Positions 52,698 to 64,000 of a DNA stretch of 64,000 bases are shown here, piece by piece. The stretch spans positions 224,852 to 288,851 of the forward strand of contig JAQGDQ010000058.1 of the NCBI GenBank assembly GCA_030141605.1. Reading direction: 5' to 3'. The notes beneath the pieces were generated by a model. The model had not been told where the DNA came from, did no database searches, and worked only from the letters and a program-made list of their open reading frames with translations. The stretch's first letter is position 1; each line of letters starts with the position of its first letter. The DNA comes from Tubiluchus corallicola (taxonomy: Eukaryota > Priapulida > Priapulimorpha > Priapulimorphida > Tubiluchidae). The translations under genes were made by a program, and so were the position numbers.

Positions 52698-54712
52698 TTA
52701 GCCTATTATCAATATTCTGCCCCTAGTAGATGTATGATCAACGTTCTTATTCGCATAATAACTGTACAGTATAATTAGTGTTAAATACGTAAACATTCCT
52801 AATACAATGCTGGCATTTGCCACACGTCTTGCGGCCTTTGCGGCTGCTTCTGCACCAATCACATCTCCAGTTCTTAACATCTCAGAAGCCTGTAAAAGAA
52901 ATTTAATTATAAGCGAAATATCTCATACTTGTAATATGGTAGGAACACTAGTTATGCTGACAAATGTAAATAACTGTTCACGTTGTAATTTGAGGCTCCA
53001 GTTATGACATTTGTTAACAAAAAATTCCAGCTGATTTACAAAACACAGTATTACAGGGGTATGCATATGACGTAAATACAACTCATCACATTCACCCAAG
53101 TGTCACTTAATCTGACCGCACTGCAAGCCGGACAAGTGTCATTTAAGCCTGATACAATTATCTCCAGTCTCCAGCACCTCGAAGTTCAAAATTCTCATAT
53201 GATTTTCGAATAGTATGTACTAGTCTTAAAAATGACTAGTTTTAAAAATTTTATAAGAAAAGTATAATGAACTTTGAACTGAAATTTTACGACTATGTTG
53301 GCGGAGTGATTGTTATTATTAGTCATTTCTTCTCCCAAAACGGGAAAAAATCGAGTCTTCCAAAACCGTAAGAACTTTAGGCACTGTTTAGGTTTCTGCT
53401 ACTGTGCTCTTTAGTAACTGATGTATCACCCCATCACAAAATTTATCAGTTGGCTATTTGAATGTACAAGATAAGCACTATTGCTCGTTCGTCAATGTGA
53501 ACTTATATATTACTGAAATAAACAATTTTCTTTTTGAAAAATCCGTTGTTTGTTTCGAATAAGGCGAGAATGCTAAGTCAGTGAATATACTAGTATGTGC
53601 ACATAGTTATTAACAATATTTCGACGAACATAGACTTTTCAAATGCTAATGGCTGAAGATTATGTTGTATTTTCTTACCTTCGATGCAAGATAAAGAGCA
53701 TATATCCCAACAGGGCAACAGCAAAACATACAGGAGATTAGGGACAAAACAAGGAAGCTATCAAATTCATCACTGCTGAGATCTGGAGGTGACTCAGTCA
53801 CTATAACATAAGCCTCAGACGGACCTCGAGGTGCCTGCCAGATGGGTTGCGTCCTGATTGATTCCTGCCACAATAAACAATTACTTCGTGTACAACTATA
53901 TATATATATATATAACAGCAGCATATTGTGAAATGAAAGGATGTGCCGTGTCTAATGTGCCTTTTCTTATATGGACGATTTATAAAAAAACGCTGTCCAA
54001 GAAAACTGATATTGTATGTCGCCTTCGTAATAGTGTCATTGGTCACCTGCAAGCTATGTGCTGCTTCTTTTGCTTGCGTATAAATTAGCTGTCAGCTAAG
54101 GAACATCCTCAGGGTACTGTATAAACAATTAGCAAAGATCATGTTTTAGACAATTCGTTCAGTCACGGAAAATCAAACATAGTCGATTCCTCACCCTTCA
54201 GGTTTTTTTCATAGCCATCAATTTCATCAACTTTACTTATATTAATTTACTTATACAACTGGGTAATAAAGCAAATTAGTTATCGAAAACAATAACGGTT
54301 GAGGTTTCCTGACAGTCTATTTGCCACTATTGTGATATTACATGTAAAAACATCTAAACATGAAGGTTGAGTAGGGCCGATTTTTAAAATGAATTTCCAA
54401 AGTGGTCAATTTTTTTTATCTTTTTCGAATTGTAAAAGTGATTTAACGGAACTGTTTTGCAAAATCTACCTAATCACCTATCTTTTTCGTTAATGTGTTT
54501 TACCATCTTACCTCATAAGATGGTGGAGGAGATGACGATCTAACAAGAGAAACGGAAACTTCAGATGTTTCTGGAATAACAGTTGCTGGTGATCTGCTCT
54601 GTCGCGTGTCATTTTCTAGTGGCGTCAGTAAGATCTGAGCTTCTACAGAAGGAATATCAGCATGTTCCGGGACACCTTGCCCATCGTTATTCCCCTGGGT
54701 GGCTGTTTCCAT
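52698..54712 (-). CDS. CD225/dispanin family membrane protein, copy C
   Basis: Three exons in phase 0: 54712-54512, 53864-53679 and 52889-52698, 192 residues. The N-terminal tail (METATQGNNDG) is polar and ends in PPPSYE at the exon 1 border. Exon 2 begins ESIRTQPIW like the other copies and ends with LSLISCMFCCCPVGIYALY. Exon 3 has the loop GDVIGAEAAAKAARR, the best match in the cluster to the CD225 consensus, then a hydrophobic segment (SIVLGMFTYLTLIILY) and a longer tail of about 20 residues ending in RILIIG. A minus-strand AATAAA sits about 70 bases past the stop (52623-52628). Introns are 647 and 789 bases. Likely a membrane-anchored protein of endosome or plasma membrane by family analogy. 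Confidence 0.9.
53897..53914. repeat. TA microsatellite
   Basis: Short (TA)n in intron 1 of copy C, close to the exon 2 acceptor. Confidence 0.9.
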
Positions 54713-56463
<1,751 letters not shown>

Positions 56464-58035
56464 CTAGTTAAACAACTGGTATATAATCATGATCGTTGAA
56501 AATGATATAAGGCCAAATATCATGCTAATATATGCCATTTTCTTTGCATTGGCAGCAGCTGCTTCAGCTCCAGCCACGTTTCCAGCCCTCTGCAAATCCG
56601 TTGCCTGTTAAATAAACAAAATTTTATTATTATGGACTGTATGTCATATAGTGCACACACGTCATATAGTCTTATATCCTTATTTTGAAGTCTAAGCAAG
56701 ACACTCTGCAGTGTGTTTTCATCCACAATACCATACCAATGCATAAAAAATTGTACATATAAATAGCATAATCATAAAATAGACATTACAATACGTCACA
56801 CCATCCATATTATATTAATGTACAGCAAATTCTTGAAGATCCTACCTGTAATGCGTGATATACTGCAAATGTTCCTATGGGGCAACAACAAAACAGACAT
56901 GACAGTACTGACAGTACCATGTAGTTATCCAAGAATTCGCTATCGTGTGACGTGTCTGACATTACGACGTATCTTACTTGCCCTTCGGGAGGAGATGAGT
57001 CGTAATTTTTCCACACGGGTTGAGAGTGCAGCGATTCCTACAAATATCATGCATTATTAATTATTACAATTGTGTATCGTAAAAGTAATACTCGTGTAGA
57101 CAAGTTGTAGATACCAATAGGGAATTCAGTATTAACGATGGACTTGACCTATGTAGGTTCAACTTAACAATATCCTCAAGAGTTGGCTGTAGTGTGGCTT
57201 ATATTAGATGTGGCCGTTTAGTTATTCATTCCTAGCTTTGAGTTCACGAAAACTTAAACTGTTTGTTTCATGTCTAACTGAGAAATAACTTGCCTGAACT
57301 AAATTATAGCACGCAAGTCATCGTCTAAATTATTTTTCAAGTTTGTCGCGTGGATGGAGCTTTGCTAAACACGCTTGCCAAGTTTGTGCAGCGATGACAC
57401 GTACGATATATCCCCTAAATGTGGATGTTATAGCTAAGCTGTACCCAGAGAGGGTAGTTCGTGAACACTTATTTACTGAGACAGGATCTGCTGAACTGAA
57501 CTTATCACATGGATTTTTATGAGGTGAGTACAGTATGTTGTGAAGTGATAACTTCACTCACTTCTAGAGTTATCATCACTACAAAGTATATGTACAAGAC
57601 CTAAGTTTTTTAACAACAATAAAAAAAGAAACAAAAGTAGATGACTGATACCGCATAAGATGGGGGTGGAGACGACCTTGCAGTCACTTCTGGAGTGTTA
57701 AAAAGTGATGGAAAAGGTCCTTGTTGTGAGGTAACCAGCACTTGACCATTTGTAGGATTCTCGCTTTGTTGTGCAATATCCTCGGGAATACCGTTACATC
57801 GTGGAGCGTCCACTGGAATATTGTTTTGTTGTTGAACATCTGTAGGAATGCCACCTTGTTGAAGAGCATTTGGAGAAGGGTCACCTTGCTGTGAGGCAAC
57901 CGCTGATGATTCCGCTTGACAGCCATCATTTGCAGAATGATCTGACTGCTGCATTCTCTCAATAGCTTTTATCAAACATACAGACAAAGCAAGTTTTGTA
58001 ATACTACGTCTGATCCTTTTTTTACTACTATTCAT
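56464..58035 (-). CDS. CD225/dispanin family membrane protein, copy D, long repeat-bearing N-terminus
   Basis: Three exons in phase 0: 58035-57652, 57037-56846 and 56604-56464 (TAG), 238 residues from the first ATG. A second in-frame ATG at 57954 (MQQSDHSANDG) gives 211 residues and, because it skips a basic, partly hydrophobic leader, may be the true start. The tail then has five 10-residue repeats built on QQxxIPxDxx (57891-57742), and ends in PPPSYA. Exon 2 begins ESLHSQPVW and ends with LSVLSCLFCCCPIGTFAVY. Exon 3 has GNVAGAEAAAANAKK and the second membrane segment, and stops right after it (IIYQLFN), making this the shortest C-terminus. A possible AATAAA lies at 56310-56315. It is the first gene of the head-to-tail array in transcription order. 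Confidence 0.87.
57742..57891 (-). repeat. 30-bp coding minisatellite in copy D
   Basis: Five consecutive 30-base units in frame, each encoding ten residues: QQGDPSPNAL, QQGGIPTDVQ, QQNNIPVDAP, RCNGIPEDIA and QQSENPTNGQ. Units have diverged at the DNA level, so the array is not very young. Confidence 0.85.
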
Positions 58036-58064
58036 CCTACATAAACAATCGGCATTTTAAGGAA

Positions 58065-58127
58065 GCGCCACAGAACGTCTTTGCTGAACAATCCACGAGA
58101 AACTAGCATTGGTTGCTTGTTTGCCTT
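58065..58127. repeat. Dispersed repeat, copy 1 (just upstream of copy D)
   Basis: About 63 bases that recur at 59276-59340 in the same orientation with roughly four in five bases alike; both contain GCTGAACAA, GAGAAACTAGCA and TGGTTGCTT. Copy 1 lies 30-92 bases before the first ATG of copy D, so in its 5' UTR or promoter. Confidence 0.75.
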
Positions 58128-58678
58128 GGAAAGTGGCAATCGGTCGTCTTAGTTTGCGAAATTCACTTCTGCGCATGTAGCAAATGAAAAAAGCCTCGTC
58201 ATAATTCTAACAAGCAGACTATAAGGCAGTTATGAAAATTAGGCAATCCAAAACCTTCCAGGACCAACTGTGGGACTCACCCATAAGTACAAATCTGCTC
58301 AAATGCTTCCCTTTACACCATTCTGACCGCAAGTCTCTTGCTTGAGTGCCAAGCATACATTCTAAAAACGTTCTTTGTGCCCAGAAGGCCTACAAATCTA
58401 ACGATTGTGAGACGGTTTTTCTCAAATTTTCAGCATTCTAGAAACACCCGCAAAAAAGAAAAGGAAATAATAATCCAAAAATTAATCGTGCATTATGTTC
58501 CAAGACCTGATTTTGTTGCACCCGGAACCACGGTTTCATTCGATGTGGCGTCTTTGCTACATTTCGGTTGCTACTTATATGTTATATAATGAATAAGAAC
58601 CAACTCTATTGATAAAAGGACATTGCATCATTATTTGCGCTTACTTGTACTGAAGTTATTATTCGGGGTATCCACCCA

Positions 58679-59006
58679 TTTCGCCAGTTGACATCTCGCC
58701 TGTGTAAAAGCTCGTACAGTTTGCCAGCGGTGCAGTTCACCTGTCGTACACTTCGCCAGTGCACCCTTCACCAATAGGACATCTCGCCGGCAAACATTTT
58801 CTGCTATGTTCTTTAAAAAAAGGCAATTTGCCAATACACACTTCACGAATACAGTACATTTCGCCTATGTTTCCAACTATATCATTACCTTAACCTTTAA
58901 CAAATCGCATCAGGTCGCCGGGGAAAAATTTCTGCTGCATTCGAATATCATTTACCTTTCTATTTAACAAATTGTTTCATTTCACAAGTTGTACATTTCG
59001 CCAGTG
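58679..59006. repeat. Degenerate array of TTCGCC-containing units
   Basis: Diverged units about 18-22 bases long with the core ACATTTCGCCAGTG: TTTCGCCAGTTG, ACATCTCGCCTG, GTTTGCCAGCGG, ACACTTCGCCAGTGC, ACATCTCGCCGGC, CAATTTGCCAAT, ACATTTCGCC and ACATTTCGCCAGTG. All run in one direction. It lies between the two copies of the 63-base repeat and may be part of a mobile element. Confidence 0.65.
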
Positions 59007-59043
59007 TATTTATTACGTTTATACTTTGTCATTATTATAACTC

Positions 59044-59226
59044 ATGTCACTAATTCACATTTTGTTAGTGATCGATCATTTTAAATGTCATTTGGTACCC
59101 GAAGTGAAGAAGTTCTTGAAAAATATTGGTTTAAAAAGAAGCACGATATTTGTGATCGAGTGGTCGAAAATCATGCTCATGGTGTTCGTCACGGGAGCTT
59201 GGATTATGCTTGAAATTGATTTCTAA
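59044..59226 (+). pseudogene. Possible pogo/Tigger-type DDE transposase remnant
   Basis: A short frame reads HILLVIDHFKCHLVPEVKKF followed by LKNIGL. In pogo/Tigger and related transposases the second catalytic Asp sits in a motif of the form hydrophobic-D-x-F/C-x-x-H-hydrophobic, followed by EVK and L, which this fits. The rest of the frame loses similarity, so it would be a fragment. The match is short and from memory of the motif only. Confidence 0.3.
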
Positions 59227-59275
59227 TCGCTAGCTTCTGAGAGAAACTTTGTTTTCGTAACCTGCCGCTTATATA

Positions 59276-59340
59276 GCGGCCAAGGAACGTCTTGGCTGAA
59301 CAAGCTAGGAGAAACTAGCACTGGTTGCTTCGTTTGCCTA
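59276..59340. repeat. Dispersed repeat, copy 2
   Basis: Direct copy of 58065-58127. It is preceded by the short inverted word GCCGCTTATATAGCGGC (59264-59280). No CD225 exon lies next to it. Confidence 0.75.
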
Positions 59341-59827
59341 GGATGCTTTGTCAGAACTTAGTAAGCTTACAAACTGTGCCGGTTAAAAAATTATCGTGTT
59401 GAAATGCATAATATCTATACATAAGTATAGTAATCTGCTTAGACGACAGAAAAAAGTAAACAAGTAAATAAAGAAAAAACTAAATAAAATGCATTGAATA
59501 GGTCTGCTGCTGATTTAGAGTCTAATCGAAACAAGCTACGATGCTTAGTTATTTTTTTCGAACATTAAAAAAGTTACACGACTGTTGCTGTAAATGGGGT
59601 TTGATTTTAACAGTTTTTTAAATGATTTTTGATGATGCACTCTTAATTACACATGTATAGTTACATAGAGGGCAGGCAAACCAACAAATGTTGCTAATAA
59701 TTTAATGCTCATTACGTCGGTAGTCGACGGTCTAGCTTTCATAAAATAACCGTGATCAAATACATGTCAGTAATTATCCATCCTGATGCAACATTGGACT
59801 TCGCGTGACTTAATTATGTATTTACAA

Positions 59828-59839
59828 CGCGCATGCGCG
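59828..59839. promoter_or_regulatory. NRF1-type palindrome
   Basis: CGCGCATGCGCG, a perfect 12-base palindrome matching the NRF1 site YGCGCAYGCGCR. No gene start is evident nearby. Confidence 0.4.
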
Positions 59840-62160
59840 AATAAGATTCTGCTAAGAACTCTTAATGAATCCTATTATGCCACCTTGAGCTCATTCAATA
59901 CGTACTCGGTTCGTTTCCCCGAATTTAATCACTTCGTTGCAAAGAAAAATGATTTTGGCTAAGCACGTTTGCAAGAGAGTGTGATTCAGATATAGGTGTA
60001 AAAAGTAGAACGCACAAATTTTAGAGGTGGCTAGAGTGACTTAAATTTCGCTTTTTAAGCCGTGGAGCTACGTGACTTGTCTTTTTTCAAAGAACAGAAG
60101 TCACAGTACCAAATTATTCTTTCATCAACTGCCTTTGCTACTACTGGTATACATAGCTGCAGCAAGAAACATTTGACATTGTTATTGAAGGCAAATACAT
60201 AAGTGCATGTAAACATCGGTGACCAAGAGAATGCATAGACGAACATCAGAAAGTGAGAAATGCGTGCAGGAAAACTGTCACGCAACCAGTGACAAATCAT
60301 CAACCAATTTTACGAATGAATGGAAACTGCGTCACAGAGTCGCAATGAAGGACTGAACAATAATGATTTCCAAACACTACATATACACAGTTTGCTCAAA
60401 AGTGTACAGTGTGGTAGTATGCTATGTATAAGTAATAGGTTCACGCTTGACTTCGTGCAAAACTAACAAGTTGAACTTGTTTACATGTTTGTTACAGTAT
60501 TGTTTGCTAATAAATAGCTGCAGCGTGCCTGGAATATTTCTTGATGTCAATATCATGCGCTTCGTGTTTGCGTAAAGGTCACTCGAGAATTCTTTGCATG
60601 CTAATCTTAACCATCTGTGGATAACAAATACATCAGCTGTGTGGTCACTCAGACTAAAGTGAACTGACAGGCGAGATATCTGTGGCATAATACAATACCT
60701 GGTTACATTAGGTCCTTATTGTGTAATAAAAACTGCTAATTTCAAGTACTACTGTTTATAGATTGCATCTGTGCTGAAACTGGTTTGTATTCACAAATTC
60801 TGCTTAGCGGTGTAGTTTAAACTGATTATTTTTAACTATCTTAAATGTTTCACTCTGAGGCAGTCAAAACTCATTCCTTCATACCTTTGCATACGTGAAT
60901 TTTTAAAAAAGTAAGTTCGAAGAATTTTTAGGGCATTGTTACAGCGTGTTAGCATAAAACTGGATTTGCTCAAAACTTTAAATGAATCAATCTTTATCTG
61001 GATGTTTCCTTTCGCGCGGACCTGCACTAACATTTCATTCCGCGAGCGGCCAAAATTTGGCACTTTGTGGCACACGAATTCTTATTTCAGACAGAAACCA
61101 AGGTAGGTATGTATTATAATAATAATAATCGTGAAAGAAATTAAAATGTCGCTATGTACTTTTTGTATGTATAAAAAAGTTATACTTATCCACGACACGG
61201 ATGTAATGATAAACATGTATAGTTTATCTACTTGATATATAAATTGCATACTGATTACCTATGCTTAAGAATTATAATTCAGATACGTATGTGAACTCCA
61301 ATTTTATGTAACTACAGTTAAGCTTACACAGAGTTGGATGAAACAGGAATGGTGTCGTTGTAATTATGTGGTTGAAAATCTTTATTTAGACTTACCCTTT
61401 TATATTGTTTGGGCACGTACGTGTAGCTATTGGCAAGTTCTAATATAATAAACTATGCATTTAAAAATTTGCTCTTGGGCCTTAATTTTAAAATAGAACC
61501 CATTCAGCGTTATACATGTAACAAGTACCCGGTTTATTTTTTATTATTTTTACTTACGATAGCCTTACTCGATGTGTACATGTTATGCTTTTAATTTTTT
61601 TTCATGATTATTGTATTAATGGATATTTGTGTCTCATATTAAGAAAATAACGTTATTAGTAAAAAAGCGTGTTTTATATTCTAGGAGAATAAGGCACGGG
61701 TATTATCATAAGCTGCGAATTACTTGTTTAATTTAGTGAGTTTTAGTGAGGGTTATAAACGGAAATTTTCCTGTTCTTACAGCGGTTAAGCAAAACAACG
61801 GATGCATAACTACAGTCTCACGCACCACTGCACTACACTTTTAGTACTCTCTCGGCATTACACTTTTTATAAATTTTCTTGTAATTTTTAAACGATTAAC
61901 TTCTCAAAAAATACAATTTTCTTGTTGACTTTTGCATTTATTTAAAAGTTATCCACGTAACTTTGCAAGGACGTTTCTACTTCTATCATAGATGAACGTT
62001 GGCAATGGCCGAAAAGCCCAGCAAAGTTATATGGACGGATTTTAAATGAATTTGTTTATACGTAAGTGTCTGGTTTTACCAACTCTTGCATTTCACTGCT
62101 TCCTTCATGTTATAGATGTTGTAACATAAATCATCTGTAAATTCTGAAAATGAGTTTTTA

Positions 62161-62350
62161 GAATGAATGAATGAACGAATGAGTGAAGAAACGGATGAAC
62201 GAATAAATAAATGAAAAGCAAATGAATTAATAAGCGAACAAACGAGCAGGTGAACGAACAAACAAGTCAAAGAAAAAAACGAACAAATGAAGGAATTTTA
62301 ATAAGTAAACAAGTTAACGCTTAAGACAGACAAACGAACAACGAACAAGA
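62161..62350. repeat. Degenerate GAAT/GAAC tetranucleotide region
   Basis: Old, diverged tetramer array: GAATGAATGAAC, GAGTGAAG, CGAATAAATAAATG and CGAACAAACGAG with many substitutions. Confidence 0.85.
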
Positions 62351-62699
62351 GAAACAAAGATATTTCCAGCTTCTAATATTTTCATCCACTAGGAAAAATA
62401 AAAAAGACGTTGCTCCCTCTATTTTGTTTGCTCCTGTAAGTCCCGTTTATGTATTGCTTGTTTCCAGATTTTTAACTTCCGCTTCCTTGTTCAGAAATTT
62501 TAAGCACGCATACGTTGCAGCCTGCCAGATATCGCTTAGCACGTTAGGCCCATAAGTTTGTAACCAAATGAGTTTGTTTTTGCGTAAGGGGTTATTTGGT
62601 TAGCAGAAACCGTGAAAAACACATTCAGCACGAATGCGATATCCAGGCAATCCTAGCCAGTTGGAAGCCCGCTTGCTGATTCATGCTCAGCAGATACGT

Positions 62700-62711
62700 C
62701 GCGCATGCGCA
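62700..62711 (+). promoter_or_regulatory. NRF1-type site, candidate promoter of the right-hand gene
   Basis: CGCGCATGCGCA matches the NRF1 consensus and lies in a GC-richer patch (about 62640-62790) 540 bases before the proposed start codon at 63251. A donor (CAGT|GTAAGC) follows directly, and an acceptor (TTTGCAG) occurs near 63062, which would make a short untranslated first exon. Confidence 0.35.
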
Positions 62712-63250
62712 ACAGTGTAAGCACAGCTGGCGAACACGGAAGCGGCTACCGGTTCTGAGAATCTGGCTTTCGATCAATACAAAATTCTCCATGCGGTGTT
62801 TAGATCCTGTTGTTGCTGATATAAAAGCATTTTGGTGCTTTCGTACTGTTTATAAGACCACAAAAAACTATGTCTAAGATCTAACTGTGTAGCTATGAGC
62901 TTTGACTTTTAGGCGTGCGTCATTAGATAACCACAGCGGTTGTATGACCAAGAATAAAATGTATGCAACCGATTGTTCGACTGTATTACGACATTTCCAG
63001 AAAGAACCACTTAAAACATTAAAATTACAGCAGCCGTGTCAGTAAAGGAATTTAAATTTGCAGTGATTTTGTGAAACTCTCTTAGTATATTTGACTTGAG
63101 ACTCTAGCCGTTTGTTGCTAACATCTGCCATTGTACGAGTATTGATTTGTACCTTTTGTGAGAGAAGTTCGCTGATACAGCGTTCAAGTTTAACGATAAG
63201 GCACACGAGTTTTACATAAATTTCCAAAAAGCCATACCCAGTCTTGCAAA

Positions 63251-63899
63251 ATGTTGCGGTGTGCAATTTGTGGATCGTTATTCGACAAAAATGGACCTCT
63301 TCGTTGGAGGCACGTGGCTAAAAGTAAGTTTTTGATAATTCTCATTTTCGAAAGTTTATTATTCGTGCTGGTGTCTTTAGCAATTTTTCATTGGAAAAGT
63401 GAAAAAACTATGAAAAGACGACTTGGAGTTCATCAAAGTTTAAATCAGCGCGAATATGTAGCAGGTTCCGACCTAACCTAACTTCTTGGCGCACGAGGAT
63501 ATTAGCTTTCTATTTATGACTACGTTGACGTTTTATGGCAATGCATTCCTCTTCTTAAGGCTAAATTTTAATATTCTTGTTAATGAACTTCTACTTTTTA
63601 ATGTTAATGAACTTCTACTTTTTAAATGCTTAAAAATTAAAGTTATATTATTATAACATATGTGCTTAACACGTTTAGATTAAGCAGTAGGCTAATAAAC
63701 GTTCTTTAAATTTTCCAAAATAAGAATAATTAGACAGTGACGCGGCAGTGGCACATGTGTACGTTTTAAATCATTTTTATCGTAACATTTTCGACACCAA
63801 GTTCGACACCGTTAGACTGCAGCCTCATCAGTTATCGCTAACGTGCTTCTTGAGACCCCAGGAAAACCCTTCACAAATGCCACGTATGCATGGAATATT
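63251..63899 (+). CDS. Unrecognised gene, first two coding exons (partial, leaves window on the right)
   Basis: Exon 1 runs from an ATG at 63251 to 63323 and encodes MLRCAICGSLFDKNG then LRWRHVAK, ending one base into a codon before GTAAGT. Exon 2, 63823-63899, follows the acceptor GACTGCAG, completes the codon as Thr and encodes SSVIANVLLETPG and KPFTNATYAWNI before the donor GTAAGT in phase 0. The Cys-x2-Cys and later His suggest a small zinc-binding motif, perhaps a partial C2H2 finger, but the second His is absent in what I can see. I do not recognise the family. The start has A at -3. Support is two good splice pairs with matching phase and one open frame. Confidence 0.5.
63579..63625. 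repeat. 24-bp tandem duplication
   Basis: Two copies of GTTAATGAACTTCTACTTTT in the intron of the right-hand gene. Confidence 0.85.
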
Positions 63900-64000
63900 G
63901 TAAGTCCGTATTTCATGCATTACATTATTGGAGTTAAAATTGGTTACTAGACGTTGCACAAAACCCGGCTGTGTGACGGGAATCCGACTGATTTGTCCAT

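Larger units (their letters stand above)
59341..62690. other. Gene-free stretch
   Basis: No supported exon on either strand. Contains an NRF1-like palindrome (59828-59839), a CpG-bearing patch near 61010-61060 and a degenerate tetranucleotide region (62161-62350). Frames at 60055-60303, 60422-60688 and 60836-61075 have no motif. Confidence 0.4.

Overview
The window is animal (metazoan) nuclear DNA. It is strongly AT-rich, has spliceosomal introns with ordinary GT-AG sites, carries a recognisable U1 snRNA gene, and encodes a tropomodulin and a family of CD225/dispanin membrane proteins. Nothing looks bacterial. Gene structure, long AT-rich introns, many microsatellites and decayed mobile elements suggest an invertebrate, probably aquatic, but I cannot name the phylum from sequence alone. 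Most open reading frames of 60-100 codons here are chance; the real coding sequence lies in short exons that I assembled by splice sites, reading phase and family similarity.

Layout. (1) 1-12.8 kb, minus strand: the 5' part of an unrecognised gene, with two coding exons that join in phase (10173-10092 and 2963-2793), running off the left edge; a possible untranslated first exon and promoter lie near 12.6-12.8 kb, and a five-copy 87-bp minisatellite sits in the large intron. (2) 15.4-24.8 kb, minus strand: a complete ten-coding-exon tropomodulin gene, 433 codons, with an added acidic C-terminal tail. (3) 24.8-44.5 kb: mostly gene-poor, with candidate promoter patches near 35.8 and 36.5 kb that could serve tropomodulin, and a U1 snRNA gene on the minus strand at 40.2-40.35 kb. 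(4) 45.3-58.0 kb, minus strand: a head-to-tail cluster of four CD225/dispanin (IFITM-like) genes, here called A to D from low to high coordinate. Each has three exons split at the same places, a PPPSY (PY-type) motif at the end of exon 1 and the two membrane segments in exons 2 and 3. A, C and D are open; B has a frame break in exon 1. (5) 58-62.6 kb: repeats and a possible transposase remnant. (6) 62.7-64 kb, plus strand: the first two coding exons of another unrecognised gene, running off the right edge.

The most interesting content is the CD225 cluster. In vertebrates the same domain with an N-terminal PPxY motif defines the IFITM membrane restriction factors, and those too are tandem arrays. 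The copies here differ most in their N-terminal tails (one has a 10-residue coding minisatellite), one copy is broken, and an apparent mobile element sits in an intron of copy A. This is what a lineage-specific, birth-and-death membrane gene family would look like; an antiviral role is inference only.
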